This document shows positions 41,467 to 49,775 of a DNA stretch of 64,000 nt, in pieces. This stretch comes from Bradyrhizobium sp. SRS-191 (GTDB lineage Bacteria; Pseudomonadota; Alphaproteobacteria; Rhizobiales; Xanthobacteraceae). Under the pieces are notes generated by a model. The model ran no database searches. It was not told the DNA's origin and saw only the letters and a list, made by a program, of their open reading frames with translations. Each line of letters begins with the position of its first letter. The stretch's first letter is position 1. The position numbers were made by a program, and so were the translations under genes. The stretch is taken from NCBI RefSeq assembly GCF_024586915.1, contig NZ_JANBVS010000017.1, forward strand, positions 1-64,000, written 5' to 3'.

Positions 41467-42744
41467 ATGCATGGAATGATTAGCAGACCGCCGGGAGCGG
41501 CCGCGCAGCAGGCGGCGCCGTCGCGCACGATGCTGATCCTCCTGGTCGTGATGACCGGGCTGGCGCCGATCTCGCTGTATCTGCTGGTTCCGGCACTGCC
41601 GCTGCTCGCGACCACGTTCGGGCGCGACGCCTCGGTCGTGCAGATGACGGTGTCGTTCTACATGATCGGCATCGCGATCTCGCAGCTTCTACTCGGACCG
41701 CTGTCCGACCGTTTCGGCCGCCGCCCCGTGATGCTCGCGGGCCTCGCGCTCTCGATCGTGGCGAGCTTCGGCTGCATCTTTGCCGATACTCTGCCGCAGC
41801 TGATTGCGGCCCGCTTCTTCCAGGCCCTCGGCGGCGCCAGCGGCATGGTGATCAGCCGGGCCATCATCCGCGACCTCTATCCACGCGGGCGCATCGGCGC
41901 GATGATCAGCCTGGTCGTCGCCGTCATGATGATCGCGCAGATGCTGTCACCGTTGACGGGAGGCCTGATCGAAATCGCATTCGGCTGGCATGCGATCTTC
42001 TACGTCGTCGCAGCCGTATCGATTGCGGTCGGTGTCGCGGTCACCCTGGCGCTGCCGGAAACGCGCCCTGCCCGCGTCGAAGGCGCGAGCTTCCGGCGCG
42101 ACGTCGTCATGCTCGTCAAGAGCCGCGCCTTTCTCGGCTACATGCTGTGCCAGGTGTTGGCGTCGCAGATCATCTTCGCCTTTGCCGGCGGCGGGCCCTA
42201 CATCGTCGAGGTGCAGATGGGCCGCTCATCGGCGGAATATGGCGCGTGGTTCGCGACGACAGGCTTCGCCTACTTCGCCGGCAATCTGTTCTGCGTGCGC
42301 TATGCGCCGCGTCATTCGCTCGATCGGCTGATCTGGTTCGGATTGATCCTGCAGCTCACGAGCGCGGCGCTGAACTTCACGTGGAGCCTGTTCGGCTTCA
42401 ACCAGATGCCGTCCGTGTTGTTCGGCACGCAGATGCTGCTGATGTTCGCCAACGCCTTCGTGATGGCGAACTCCGCGGCCGGCGCGATCAGCGTTAGGCC
42501 AGGCGCCGCCGGCACCGCCTCCGGCGCGATGGGTTTTCTGCAGATGGGGCTGGGCGCACTGACCTCGCAGCTCGGCGCTTATCTGGGCGGTCACTATGCG
42601 ACGACGCTGCCGCTGACATCGGCGATGCTGACGCTCTCGCTGGCCTGCGCCGCCAGCATGATCTTCCTCGTGCCCCGCACGCCGCTAACGGTGACGAAGG
42701 AGCTGATCGAGCAGGCGGAAGAGGATGAGGCCGGGGTGATGTGA
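41467..42744 (+). CDS. Bcr/CflA family multidrug efflux MFS transporter
   Basis: The 425-residue protein has twelve transmembrane helices. The MFS motif A is seen in the loop after helix 2, GPLSDRFGRRPVMLAG, and helix 1 has the family-typical SLYLLVPALPLLATTFG pattern. Bcr/CflA members are proton antiporters exporting drugs such as bicyclomycin, chloramphenicol or sulfonamides. The ATG at 41467 is used; a TTG 12 bases earlier is possible. The gene is alone, flanked on both sides by palindromic repeats of two different families, so it has its own promoter. Confidence 0.9.
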   Translation: MHGMISRPPGAAAQQAAPSRTMLILLVVMTGLAPISLYLLVPALPLLATTFGRDASVVQMTVSFYMIGIAISQLLLGPLSDRFGRRPVMLAGLALSIVASFGCIFADTLPQLIAARFFQALGGASGMVISRAIIRDLYPRGRIGAMISLVVAVMMIAQMLSPLTGGLIEIAFGWHAIFYVVAAVSIAVGVAVTLALPETRPARVEGASFRRDVVMLVKSRAFLGYMLCQVLASQIIFAFAGGGPYIVEVQMGRSSAEYGAWFATTGFAYFAGNLFCVRYAPRHSLDRLIWFGLILQLTSAALNFTWSLFGFNQMPSVLFGTQMLLMFANAFVMANSAAGAISVRPGAAGTASGAMGFLQMGLGALTSQLGAYLGGHYATTLPLTSAMLTLSLACAASMIFLVPRTPLTVTKELIEQAEEDEAGVM

Positions 42745-42864
42745 GGGGTTGTACGTACTCGCGTGGTTCTCGATATCAGTACGCCGAGGCCGATCAATTC
42801 CAGAACGGCCTCAGGACGACTGAATCCCCCAGCTTTCGCGGATGGCGATGGGTGTGAGTGTCGC

Positions 42865-42987
42865 CGTCGTCCCGGCCTCGAGCCGGGACCCATAACTACC
42901 GCCGGTCGGGGCTGGGAGAGCGCTATCCACCAGCCTGCCTCGAACATCTCCCTGGGGGTATGGGTCCCGGCTCAAGGCCGGGACGAC
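42865..42987. repeat. Palindromic repeat family B
   Basis: CGTCGTCCCGGCC...AGCCGGGACCCATA at the left is the reverse complement of TATGGGTCCCGGCT...GGCCGGGACGAC at the right, each end being a hairpin by itself, with a 60-base centre. It lies in the 362-base gap 42745-43106 between the MFS gene and ligA, which contains no gene. Confidence 0.8.
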
Positions 42988-43106
42988 AGCGAGGATGGCG
43001 CGCGTACTGTGGTGAACCATGCGGTCCACCTCGCACCTCGACTGCCCGGAACATGCACGTGAGATCGACGCCGAACAGCATCGGCGGCGACCGTCACCAT
43101 GACCGG

Positions 43107-45269
43107 CTACTCCGCGATCAGCTGCAGCCACTCGTCCTCGGTGAGCACCTTCACGCCGTGCTTCTCGGCGTCCTTCAGCTTGGAGCCGGCCCCGGGACCG
43201 GCAACGACATAGTCCGTCTTCTTCGAGACCGAGCCCGACACCTTCGCACCGAGCCGCTCGGCCGTGGCCTTGGCCTCGTCGCGCGTCATCTTTTCCAAGG
43301 TGCCGGTGAAGACGACCGTCTTGGTCGCAATCGGCGAGTTGCGCTTGGGCTTTTCAGCATCGAGGATCTTCACCTCGCGCGTCAGCCGCTCGACGATGCC
43401 GCGATTATGGTCCTCGCGGAAATAGGCGGCGACGCTCTTGATCACGGTGTCGCCGATCTGGTCGAGCGCATCCATCTCGGCGATCGCCTCCTCGTCCTCG
43501 GCGGCGACCTTGAGACAGGCGTCGTGGAACGCCTCCCACGAGCCGTAGCCGCGCGCAAGTGCCAGCGCGGTGGTCTCGCCGACATGGCGCATGCCGAGCG
43601 CGTAGATGAAGCGCTCCAGCGCAATCTCGCGACGCGCATCGATGGCGTTGAACAGGTTGCGCACCGAGGTCTCGCCATAGCCCTCGACCTCCTCCAGCTT
43701 CAGCTTGGCGTTGCGCTGCTGCAAGGTGAAGATGTCGGCAGGCTCCTTCACCCAGCCTTCATCGAAGAAGAACTGGATCTGCTTCTCGCCGAGGCCGTCG
43801 ATGTCGAAGGCGCGGCGTGAGGCGAACAGCTTGAGGTGTTCGATCTTCTGATAGGGACAGGCGAACTCGCCGGTGCAGCGCGCGCGCGAGCCCTCCTCGC
43901 CGGTCGCGATCTCCTCGCGCACGACGTCGGTGTGCAGCGGGCACGGGCACTTCTTCGGGAAATGGAATTCCTTGGCGTCATCGGGACGCTTGTCGATGAG
44001 GACGTCGACCACCTGCGGGATGACGTCGCCGGCGCGCTGGATCACGACGGTGTCGCCGATGCGGATGTCGCGGCCTTCGCGCAGCACCTCGCCCTTGTTG
44101 CCGATGCCCTTGATGTAGTCCTCATTGTGCAGCGTCACGTTCTGCACGATGACGCCGCCGACACCGACCGGCTCCAGCTTGCCGACCGGGGTGAACGAGC
44201 CGGTGCGGCCGACCTGGATCTCGATGTCCTTGAGCACGGTCATGGCGCGCTCGGCCGGGAATTTATGCGCGATGCCCCAGCGCGGGGTGCGCGAGACGAA
44301 GCCGAGCCGCTCCTGCCAATCGATCCGATCGACCTTGTAGACGACGCCGTCGATATCGTAGTCGAGCTCGGCGCGCTGCTCTTCGATCTGATGATGGAAG
44401 GCAATCAGTTCCTCGACCGAGTGGCAGAGCTTGGTCAGCGGGTTGGTGGTGAAGCCGCAACGCTCGAACCATTTGATCATGCCGCTCTGCGTCTCCGCCG
44501 GCATCGCGCTCATCTCGCCCCAGGCATAGGCGAAGAAGCCGAGCGGCCGTGACGCGGTGATGGTCGGATCCTTTTGGCGCAGAGAGCCAGCGGCGGAATT
44601 GCGCGGATTGGCGAAGATGGTGTCGCCGGCTTCCTTCTGGCGTTCGTTCAGCGCAAGGAACGCCTGCTTGGTCATGTAGACCTCGCCACGCACCTCGCAG
44701 ACGTCAGGCAGGTTGCGGCCGTGCAGCTTCTGCGGCACGTCCTTGAGGGTGCGGATGTTGGCGGTGACGTCCTCGCCCTCGGCGCCGTCGCCGCGGGTCG
44801 CCGCGGTGACCAGCTCGCCGCCTTCATAGCGCAGCGACATCGACAGCCCGTCGATCTTCGGCTCGGCGGAGAAATCGATCCGGTCATCATCGGAAAGCTT
44901 GAGGAAGCGCGCGATGCGGCCCGCGAAGTCGCGCACGTCCTCCTCGGCGAAAGCGTTGTCGAGCGACAGCATCGGCACGGCGTGCCGCACCTTCTTGAAG
45001 CGGCCCGACGGCGCTGCGCCGACCTTCTGCGACGGCGATTCGCTGCTGACGAGTTCGGGAAAGCGGGTCTCGATGGCGTTGAAGCGACGGCGCAGCTCGT
45101 CATATTCCGCGTCCGAAATCTTCGGCGCGTCATCCTGGTAGTAGAGCCTGTCGTGGGTCTCGAGCTCCAGCGCCAGCCGCTTCCATTCGACCTTGGCCTG
45201 GGCCTTGGTGAGGTCGGCGACATCGACGGGCTGCTTCGGTTTTGTTGTCGATTTTGCTGTCTTGGCCAT
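43107..45269 (-). CDS. ligA: NAD-dependent DNA ligase
   Basis: The 720-residue enzyme seals nicks in replication and repair. Domains in order: Ia with YYQDDAPKISDAEYD, the adenylation domain with the catalytic lysine in EPKIDGLSMSL (Lys138 of KIDG), the OB fold, a four-cysteine zinc finger (CPCPLHTD...CTGEFACP), helix-hairpin-helix repeats and a C-terminal BRCT domain that contains VVFTGTLEKMTRDEAKA. Length is normal for alphaproteobacteria. The start at 45269 (MAKTAKS) is preferred over an ATG 13 codons upstream because it gives the usual N-terminus. It follows recN, 110 bases apart. Confidence 0.95.
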   Translation of the reverse strand: MAKTAKSTTKPKQPVDVADLTKAQAKVEWKRLALELETHDRLYYQDDAPKISDAEYDELRRRFNAIETRFPELVSSESPSQKVGAAPSGRFKKVRHAVPMLSLDNAFAEEDVRDFAGRIARFLKLSDDDRIDFSAEPKIDGLSMSLRYEGGELVTAATRGDGAEGEDVTANIRTLKDVPQKLHGRNLPDVCEVRGEVYMTKQAFLALNERQKEAGDTIFANPRNSAAGSLRQKDPTITASRPLGFFAYAWGEMSAMPAETQSGMIKWFERCGFTTNPLTKLCHSVEELIAFHHQIEEQRAELDYDIDGVVYKVDRIDWQERLGFVSRTPRWGIAHKFPAERAMTVLKDIEIQVGRTGSFTPVGKLEPVGVGGVIVQNVTLHNEDYIKGIGNKGEVLREGRDIRIGDTVVIQRAGDVIPQVVDVLIDKRPDDAKEFHFPKKCPCPLHTDVVREEIATGEEGSRARCTGEFACPYQKIEHLKLFASRRAFDIDGLGEKQIQFFFDEGWVKEPADIFTLQQRNAKLKLEEVEGYGETSVRNLFNAIDARREIALERFIYALGMRHVGETTALALARGYGSWEAFHDACLKVAAEDEEAIAEMDALDQIGDTVIKSVAAYFREDHNRGIVERLTREVKILDAEKPKRNSPIATKTVVFTGTLEKMTRDEAKATAERLGAKVSGSVSKKTDYVVAGPGAGSKLKDAEKHGVKVLTEDEWLQLIAE

Positions 45270-45298
45270 GCTGCGGACTGTCTGCTCATCAAACCCGA

Positions 45299-45316
45299 GG
45301 CGGCCCAAAGGCCGCC
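45299..45316 (-). terminator. Hairpin between recN and ligA
   Basis: GGCGGCC and GGCCGCC with a 4-base loop form a 7-bp GC stem on the minus strand between the recN stop and the ligA start. The following bases TCGGGTTTGATG hold only a short T run, so termination may be partial. Confidence 0.4.
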
Positions 45317-45379
45317 CTGGGATGACGGTTTACACAATGCGCACGGCGGAGCCAAAAGCGTTCGGCCTGAACCCTCAAC

Positions 45380-47053
45380 TTATGCCGCCGCGGCCTCCAG
45401 CAGGCGGTCGGCGGCGGCGCGGGCTTCGGCGGTGACCTCGGCGCCGGCCAGCATGCGGGCGATTTCCTCGCGGCGATGGAGGGTGGCGAGCGTGTTGACG
45501 CGGGTGACGACCCGTTTCCCGCGGTCGAGCGCGTCCTTGGAGATCAGGAGATGCTGATCCGCCCGGGCCGCGACCTGAGGGGCATGGGTGACAGCCATCA
45601 CCTGAACCCCATGCGCGAGCCGCGCCAGCCGGGCGCCGATGGCATCCGCCACCGCGCCGCCCACACCGGTGTCGATCTCGTCGAACACCAGGGTCGGCGC
45701 CGAGCCGCGATCGGACAGCACCACCTTCAGCGCCAGCAGGAACCGCGACAGTTCGCCACCCGAGGCCACCTTCATCATCGGGCCCGGCCGTGTTCCCGGG
45801 TTGGTCTGGACCCAGAACTCGACACGATCGATGCCTTCCGGACCCGGCGCATCGGCGTCGCTGTCGACCTGGGTCATGAACTTGGCGCGCTCGAGCTTCA
45901 GCGGCCCCAGCTCGGCATGGACCGCGCGGTTCAGCTTCTCGGAGGCCTTGCTGCGCGCCGCCGACAGCTTGGCCGCAGCCGCGGCGTAGCGCCCGTCCGC
46001 CGCCGCGGCTGCCGCTTCGAGCTTCTTCAACTGCTCGGCCCCGGCATCGATCAGCACGACGTCGGCGGCGTATTTGGCGGCCAGCGCGGCAAGACCATCC
46101 ACCGGGGTGGAGTATTTGCGCGCGGCCGCGCGCAGCGCGAACAGACGCTCCTCGATCCGCTCCAGCTCCAGCGGATCGAAATCGGTGGCCGCCAGCGCCG
46201 TGGTCAGATGCTGGTCGGCCTCCTCCAGCGCATTGATCGCGGCATCCATCGCCTTCACGGCCGGATCAACCAGCGCCGGCGAGCTGACCGCGCGCCGCTC
46301 CAGCCGTCGCACGGCCGCCGCCAGTGCCGCGATCGGCGACTGGTTACCGCTGACCGCATCCTGGGCGTCACGCAGATCGCCGGCGATCTTCTCGCCCTGC
46401 ATCATGGCGGTGCGCCGGGCGGCAAGCTGCGTCTCCTCGCCCTCCTTCGGCGCCAGCTTCTTCAGCTCGTCCGAGGCATGCCGCAGATAATCGGCCTCGC
46501 GGGCCGCGCGCTCCATGCCGGCGCGATGCTGGTCGAGCGCCGTGACGGCGGTGCGCCGGGCGGCCCACAGCGCCTCGACGCCGGCGACATCTTTCTCCAG
46601 ACCGGCGAAGGCATCCAGCAGGCGGCGGTGGGTGGCGGCATCGACCAGCGCGCGCTCATCATGCTGGCCATGAATCTCGACCAGCGTGGCGCCGATCGCC
46701 TTCAAGGTCTGCACGCTCACGGATTGGTCGTTGATGAAGGCCCGAGTGCGGCCGTCGCCATACTGAACGCGGCGCAGGATCATCTCGCCATCGGCATCCA
46801 GGCCGTTGGCGGCGAGGATCCGCGCGGCCGGGTGGTCCTTGCCGATCTCGAACACGGCTGTGACCTGGCCTTGGTCGGCGCCGTGCCGCACCAGGCTGGC
46901 GTCACCCCGGCCGCCAAGGGCCAGAGCAAAGGCATCGAGGAGGATCGACTTGCCTGCGCCGGTCTCGCCGGTCAGCACCGCAAGTCCCTCGGAGAATTCG
47001 AGATCGAGTCGTTCGATCAGGACGATGTCACGGATCGACAGTCGCGCCAGCAT
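45380..47053 (-). CDS. recN: DNA repair protein RecN
   Basis: The 557-residue protein is an SMC-like ATPase that holds broken chromosome ends during recombinational repair. Walker A GETGAGKS is at residues 29-36, long coiled coils fill about 150-350, and the signature/Walker B region reads SGGELSRFLLALKVVL then PTLVFDEIDTGVGG. Length is typical. The upstream region has AT-rich GTTC-containing direct repeats that may be an SOS box (47123-47144), as expected for a LexA-controlled recN. It is followed by ligA. Confidence 0.95.
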   Translation of the reverse strand: MLARLSIRDIVLIERLDLEFSEGLAVLTGETGAGKSILLDAFALALGGRGDASLVRHGADQGQVTAVFEIGKDHPAARILAANGLDADGEMILRRVQYGDGRTRAFINDQSVSVQTLKAIGATLVEIHGQHDERALVDAATHRRLLDAFAGLEKDVAGVEALWAARRTAVTALDQHRAGMERAAREADYLRHASDELKKLAPKEGEETQLAARRTAMMQGEKIAGDLRDAQDAVSGNQSPIAALAAAVRRLERRAVSSPALVDPAVKAMDAAINALEEADQHLTTALAATDFDPLELERIEERLFALRAAARKYSTPVDGLAALAAKYAADVVLIDAGAEQLKKLEAAAAAADGRYAAAAAKLSAARSKASEKLNRAVHAELGPLKLERAKFMTQVDSDADAPGPEGIDRVEFWVQTNPGTRPGPMMKVASGGELSRFLLALKVVLSDRGSAPTLVFDEIDTGVGGAVADAIGARLARLAHGVQVMAVTHAPQVAARADQHLLISKDALDRGKRVVTRVNTLATLHRREEIARMLAGAEVTAEARAAADRLLEAAAA

Positions 47054-47122
47054 GGAACCGAAGTCCTTCGTAACGGGGCAGAATGCCCCTGAGCGAACGA
47101 CTCGATGCTAGCAGCAAAATGA

Positions 47123-47144
47123 GAACAAAACAAGAATTGAGAAC
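47123..47144 (-). promoter_or_regulatory. Candidate LexA (SOS) box of recN
   Basis: Read toward recN the site is ATTC-N7-GTTC (complement of 47123-47137), one base from the alphaproteobacterial LexA consensus GTTC-N7-GTTC. A second GTTC (47141-47144) lies just upstream. The site is 70 bases before the start codon. Confidence 0.45.
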
Positions 47145-47179
47145 AAAGAGAGATCGCCCTCAGCCGGCGCCGTGCCCGT

Positions 47180-48070
47180 TCAGCCGAGACCCAGCTTCTT
47201 GAAGGCGCGCGAGATGTAGGAGCCCTTGTTCTCCTCCGGCTCGACGCCACCCGACTTCACGAGGTTATAAGCGTCCTTGTACCACTTGCTGTCCGGGAAG
47301 TTGTGGCCGAGCACGGCGGCCGCCGTCTGCGCCTCGCCGACGATGCCGATCGTCATGTAGGCCTCGGTCAGGCGATACAGGGCTTCCTCGACGTGGCGAG
47401 TCGTCTGGTACTGCGTCACCACCGTCTTGAAGCGATTGATGGCCGCAGTGTAGTCGCGCTTCTGCATGTAGTAGCGGCCGACGTCCATCTCCTTGCCGGC
47501 GAGCTGGTCGCGGGCGCCCTCCATCTTGGCCTTGGCGCTGGTCGCGTATTCGGAGGCCGGATATTTGCGCACGACCTCTTCGAGCGCCGCGATCGCCTTC
47601 TCGGTGCGGCCCTGGTCGCGGCTGATGTCCGGGATCTGGTCGTAATGCGAAGCGGCGATCAGGTATTGCGCGTAGGCGGCGTCCGGGCTGCCCGGATGCA
47701 GGGTCACGTAGCGCGTGGCAGCGCCGATGCAGCCGTCGTAATCGCCCGCCTGGTAGGAGGCGTAGGCCGACATCAACAGCGATTTCCGGGCCCAATCGGA
47801 ATAAGGATGCTGGCGATCGACCTCCTCGAACTTCTTGGTCGCAGCCTTCACATCCTTCTTCTCGTTCATCAGGAACAAGCCCTCATTATAGAGCTTGTCT
47901 GCAGGCTCATCGACGAAGGTGTCGTCCTTGGCCAGAAACTTGTCCCAGAGACCGCCGGTGCCGCAGCCCGCCAGGGGCAGCGCGAGCATGAGCAGCGACG
48001 CTGCAAGCCGAGCGCCGCGAGCGGCCGATACGGGACGGGAGAATTCGCGCGTGAGACGCTGGTTCGACAT
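47180..48070 (-). CDS. bamD: Outer-membrane assembly lipoprotein BamD
   Basis: The 296-residue lipoprotein has a lipobox LPLAGC near residue 35 and five tetratricopeptide-like repeats. The first is LYNEGLFLMNEKKDVKAATKKF and later ones include AYAQYLIAASHYDQIPDISRDQGRTEKAI. It is an essential subunit of the BAM complex that inserts beta-barrel proteins, anchored to the inner face of the outer membrane. The start at 48070 is chosen because it gives a normal lipoprotein signal; a longer frame adds 46 mostly charged residues. It lies between lpxC and recN, a common order in Rhizobiales. Confidence 0.9.
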   Translation of the reverse strand: MSNQRLTREFSRPVSAARGARLAASLLMLALPLAGCGTGGLWDKFLAKDDTFVDEPADKLYNEGLFLMNEKKDVKAATKKFEEVDRQHPYSDWARKSLLMSAYASYQAGDYDGCIGAATRYVTLHPGSPDAAYAQYLIAASHYDQIPDISRDQGRTEKAIAALEEVVRKYPASEYATSAKAKMEGARDQLAGKEMDVGRYYMQKRDYTAAINRFKTVVTQYQTTRHVEEALYRLTEAYMTIGIVGEAQTAAAVLGHNFPDSKWYKDAYNLVKSGGVEPEENKGSYISRAFKKLGLG

Positions 48071-48470
48071 GCTTCTCTGGAACCCGATGCCTGTGATCTG
48101 ATCTACGCCGCGCACCATGACCATCGTCTCATGATCGCGAAGGAAAGAGCCCCGCTTGTGGCGCGCATCACGCTGCCACGGCCTCTCTAGCTGAAAACAC
48201 TTCGTCAACCAACCGCATAGGCAGCCAATCCGTCCGGATTAAGGCGAGACCGAGGCTGCCGCCTCGCATCATGGTTACCGCTGCAAAAGCCTTTGGAAAA
48301 CCCATAGAAATGGCGCGTCCCGAAACAGGCCGGGATCGCACGGCAACAATCGCTAACGAAAATGGTGAGGGCCTCTCGGTGCGCGAGCGCACGGGAAAGC
48401 CGAAGCGGCGGTCCCGACTCTCGACTCGTCAAGCGGTCACGACCTGACGATTCGCCGTTGTCCAATGAGC
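48071..48470. other. Gap between lpxC and bamD
   Basis: These 400 bases lie after lpxC and before bamD on the minus strand. A weak GTGCGC/GCGCAC hairpin at 48379-48392 could end lpxC transcription. The rest should contain the bamD promoter. No gene or repeat was found. Confidence 0.45.
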
Positions 48471-49430
48471 TCAGGACACGTCCGGGCCGAAGGCCGGGGC
48501 GATCATGCCACCGACCATGCCGCCGACGACCTCGGCCGCCACGCGGGGACGGCGCACCGTCTCGCCCTCGACAAGCCGCCAAGCGGTGCGGTCGGCCATC
48601 AGCGCGGTAAGGACGGCGTGGTTCAGCTTGTGGCCGCCGCGGACCGAGCGGTAGGTGCCGAGCAGCGGCAGGCCGGCCAGCGCCAGATCCCCGATCGCAT
48701 CCAGCACCTTGTGGCGGGCGCATTCGTCGGCGTAGCGGAGACCTTCCGGATTGAGCAGACGCTCCTCGTCGAACACCAGCGTGTTGTCGAAAGACGAACC
48801 GAGTGCGAAGCCGGCGTTCCAGAGACGGGAGACATCGCTCATGAAGCCGAAGGTGCGGGCGCGCGCGATTTCGCGGCGGAAGCGTTCCGGATTGAGCTCG
48901 AAATGATAGGCCTGACGGCCGATGACGGAGTTGGCGAAGTCGACCTCGACCTCGACGCGGAAGCCTGAATTGTTCGGACGCAGTTCGCCCATCGAGGCGC
49001 CCATCGTCACCTGAACCGGCTTCAGCACCTGGATGTAACGGCGGGGGGCGGACTGATTGATGATGCCGGCCTGGTCGATCGCGGCAACGAACGGAGCGGC
49101 GCTGCCGTCCATGATCGGCACTTCGGGACCATCGACCTCGACAAGGGCGTTATCGACGCCCATGCCGCGCAGCGCGGCCAGAATGTGCTCAGCGGTGGAG
49201 ACCAGCGGGCCGTTGCGGTCACCGAGCACCGTTGCCAGTTCGGTGGCGATCACCGATCCGAAGGACGCCTGGACCTCGCGGTCAGCGCCATCGAGACCCG
49301 TGCGAAGGAAGACGATACCGGCGTCGATCGGTGCGGGGCCGATCGTCAGGCTGACCGGCGCACCCGAATGGACGCCTACACCCGTGACGGTGGCTTGCGA
49401 ACGAAGCGTTGTTTGCCGGCTGAATTTCAT
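48471..49430 (-). CDS. lpxC: UDP-3-O-acyl-N-acetylglucosamine deacetylase
   Basis: The 319-residue zinc enzyme carries out the committed step of lipid A synthesis. The metal-binding motifs are present: STAEHILAALRGMGVDN (His in AEH), and HKVLDAIGDLALAG where the His and Asp are ligands. A late GGHKLNHAVLTALM contains the catalytic histidine. The start MKFSRQTTL at 49430 gives the family-standard N-terminus; the frame is open 40 codons upstream. It follows ftsZ after a strong terminator, so it has its own promoter in the AT-rich gap. Confidence 0.94.
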   Translation of the reverse strand: MKFSRQTTLRSQATVTGVGVHSGAPVSLTIGPAPIDAGIVFLRTGLDGADREVQASFGSVIATELATVLGDRNGPLVSTAEHILAALRGMGVDNALVEVDGPEVPIMDGSAAPFVAAIDQAGIINQSAPRRYIQVLKPVQVTMGASMGELRPNNSGFRVEVEVDFANSVIGRQAYHFELNPERFRREIARARTFGFMSDVSRLWNAGFALGSSFDNTLVFDEERLLNPEGLRYADECARHKVLDAIGDLALAGLPLLGTYRSVRGGHKLNHAVLTALMADRTAWRLVEGETVRRPRVAAEVVGGMVGGMIAPAFGPDVS

Positions 49431-49717
49431 CGACGACCGCCCAAGACCCCGCCTGAACCCCCATCGGCCGCCCCTCGCGAACCGACTCATTTTCAGGCAT
49501 CCCCAAGTCACGGCAGAACTTAACGAGAGCCCCAAAGAGCGCCAACTCACGCTTCTTTACGGATTGTTACCCCATCTCTGCCGTATTCGCGCCAACCCTT
49601 AACCAAACTGGAACGTGGCCTTAACCCTCCCCGTTCCGCATCCAAACACCGAAAGAATAATTAATCATTTAAAATCAGTTAGTTGAACGACCATTCACGG
49701 CTCCGGAATGCCCATTG
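49431..49717. other. AT-rich promoter region of lpxC
   Basis: The gap between ftsZ and lpxC is 345 bases. Next to the terminator it holds a notably AT-rich patch (about 49655-49685), a likely promoter zone for lpxC. TTAACC occurs at 49599 and 49621. No gene was seen. Confidence 0.45.
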
Positions 49718-49746
49718 AAAAGGCCCGGCTCTCGCGAGCCGGGCCT
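49718..49746 (-). terminator. Rho-independent terminator of ftsZ
   Basis: An 11-bp perfect stem (AGGCCCGGCTC with GAGCCGGGCCT, 4-base loop) about 30 bases beyond the ftsZ stop is followed on the minus strand by TTTCAATGGG. It ends the dcw operon. Confidence 0.8.
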
Positions 49747-49775
49747 GTTCAGCACCATCGGGGCTGTAACAATTC

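Noticed and set aside
49599..49626. TTAACC motifs as CtrA boxes before lpxC
   Set aside because: Neither copy has the second TTAA at 7-base spacing; half-sites like this arise easily.
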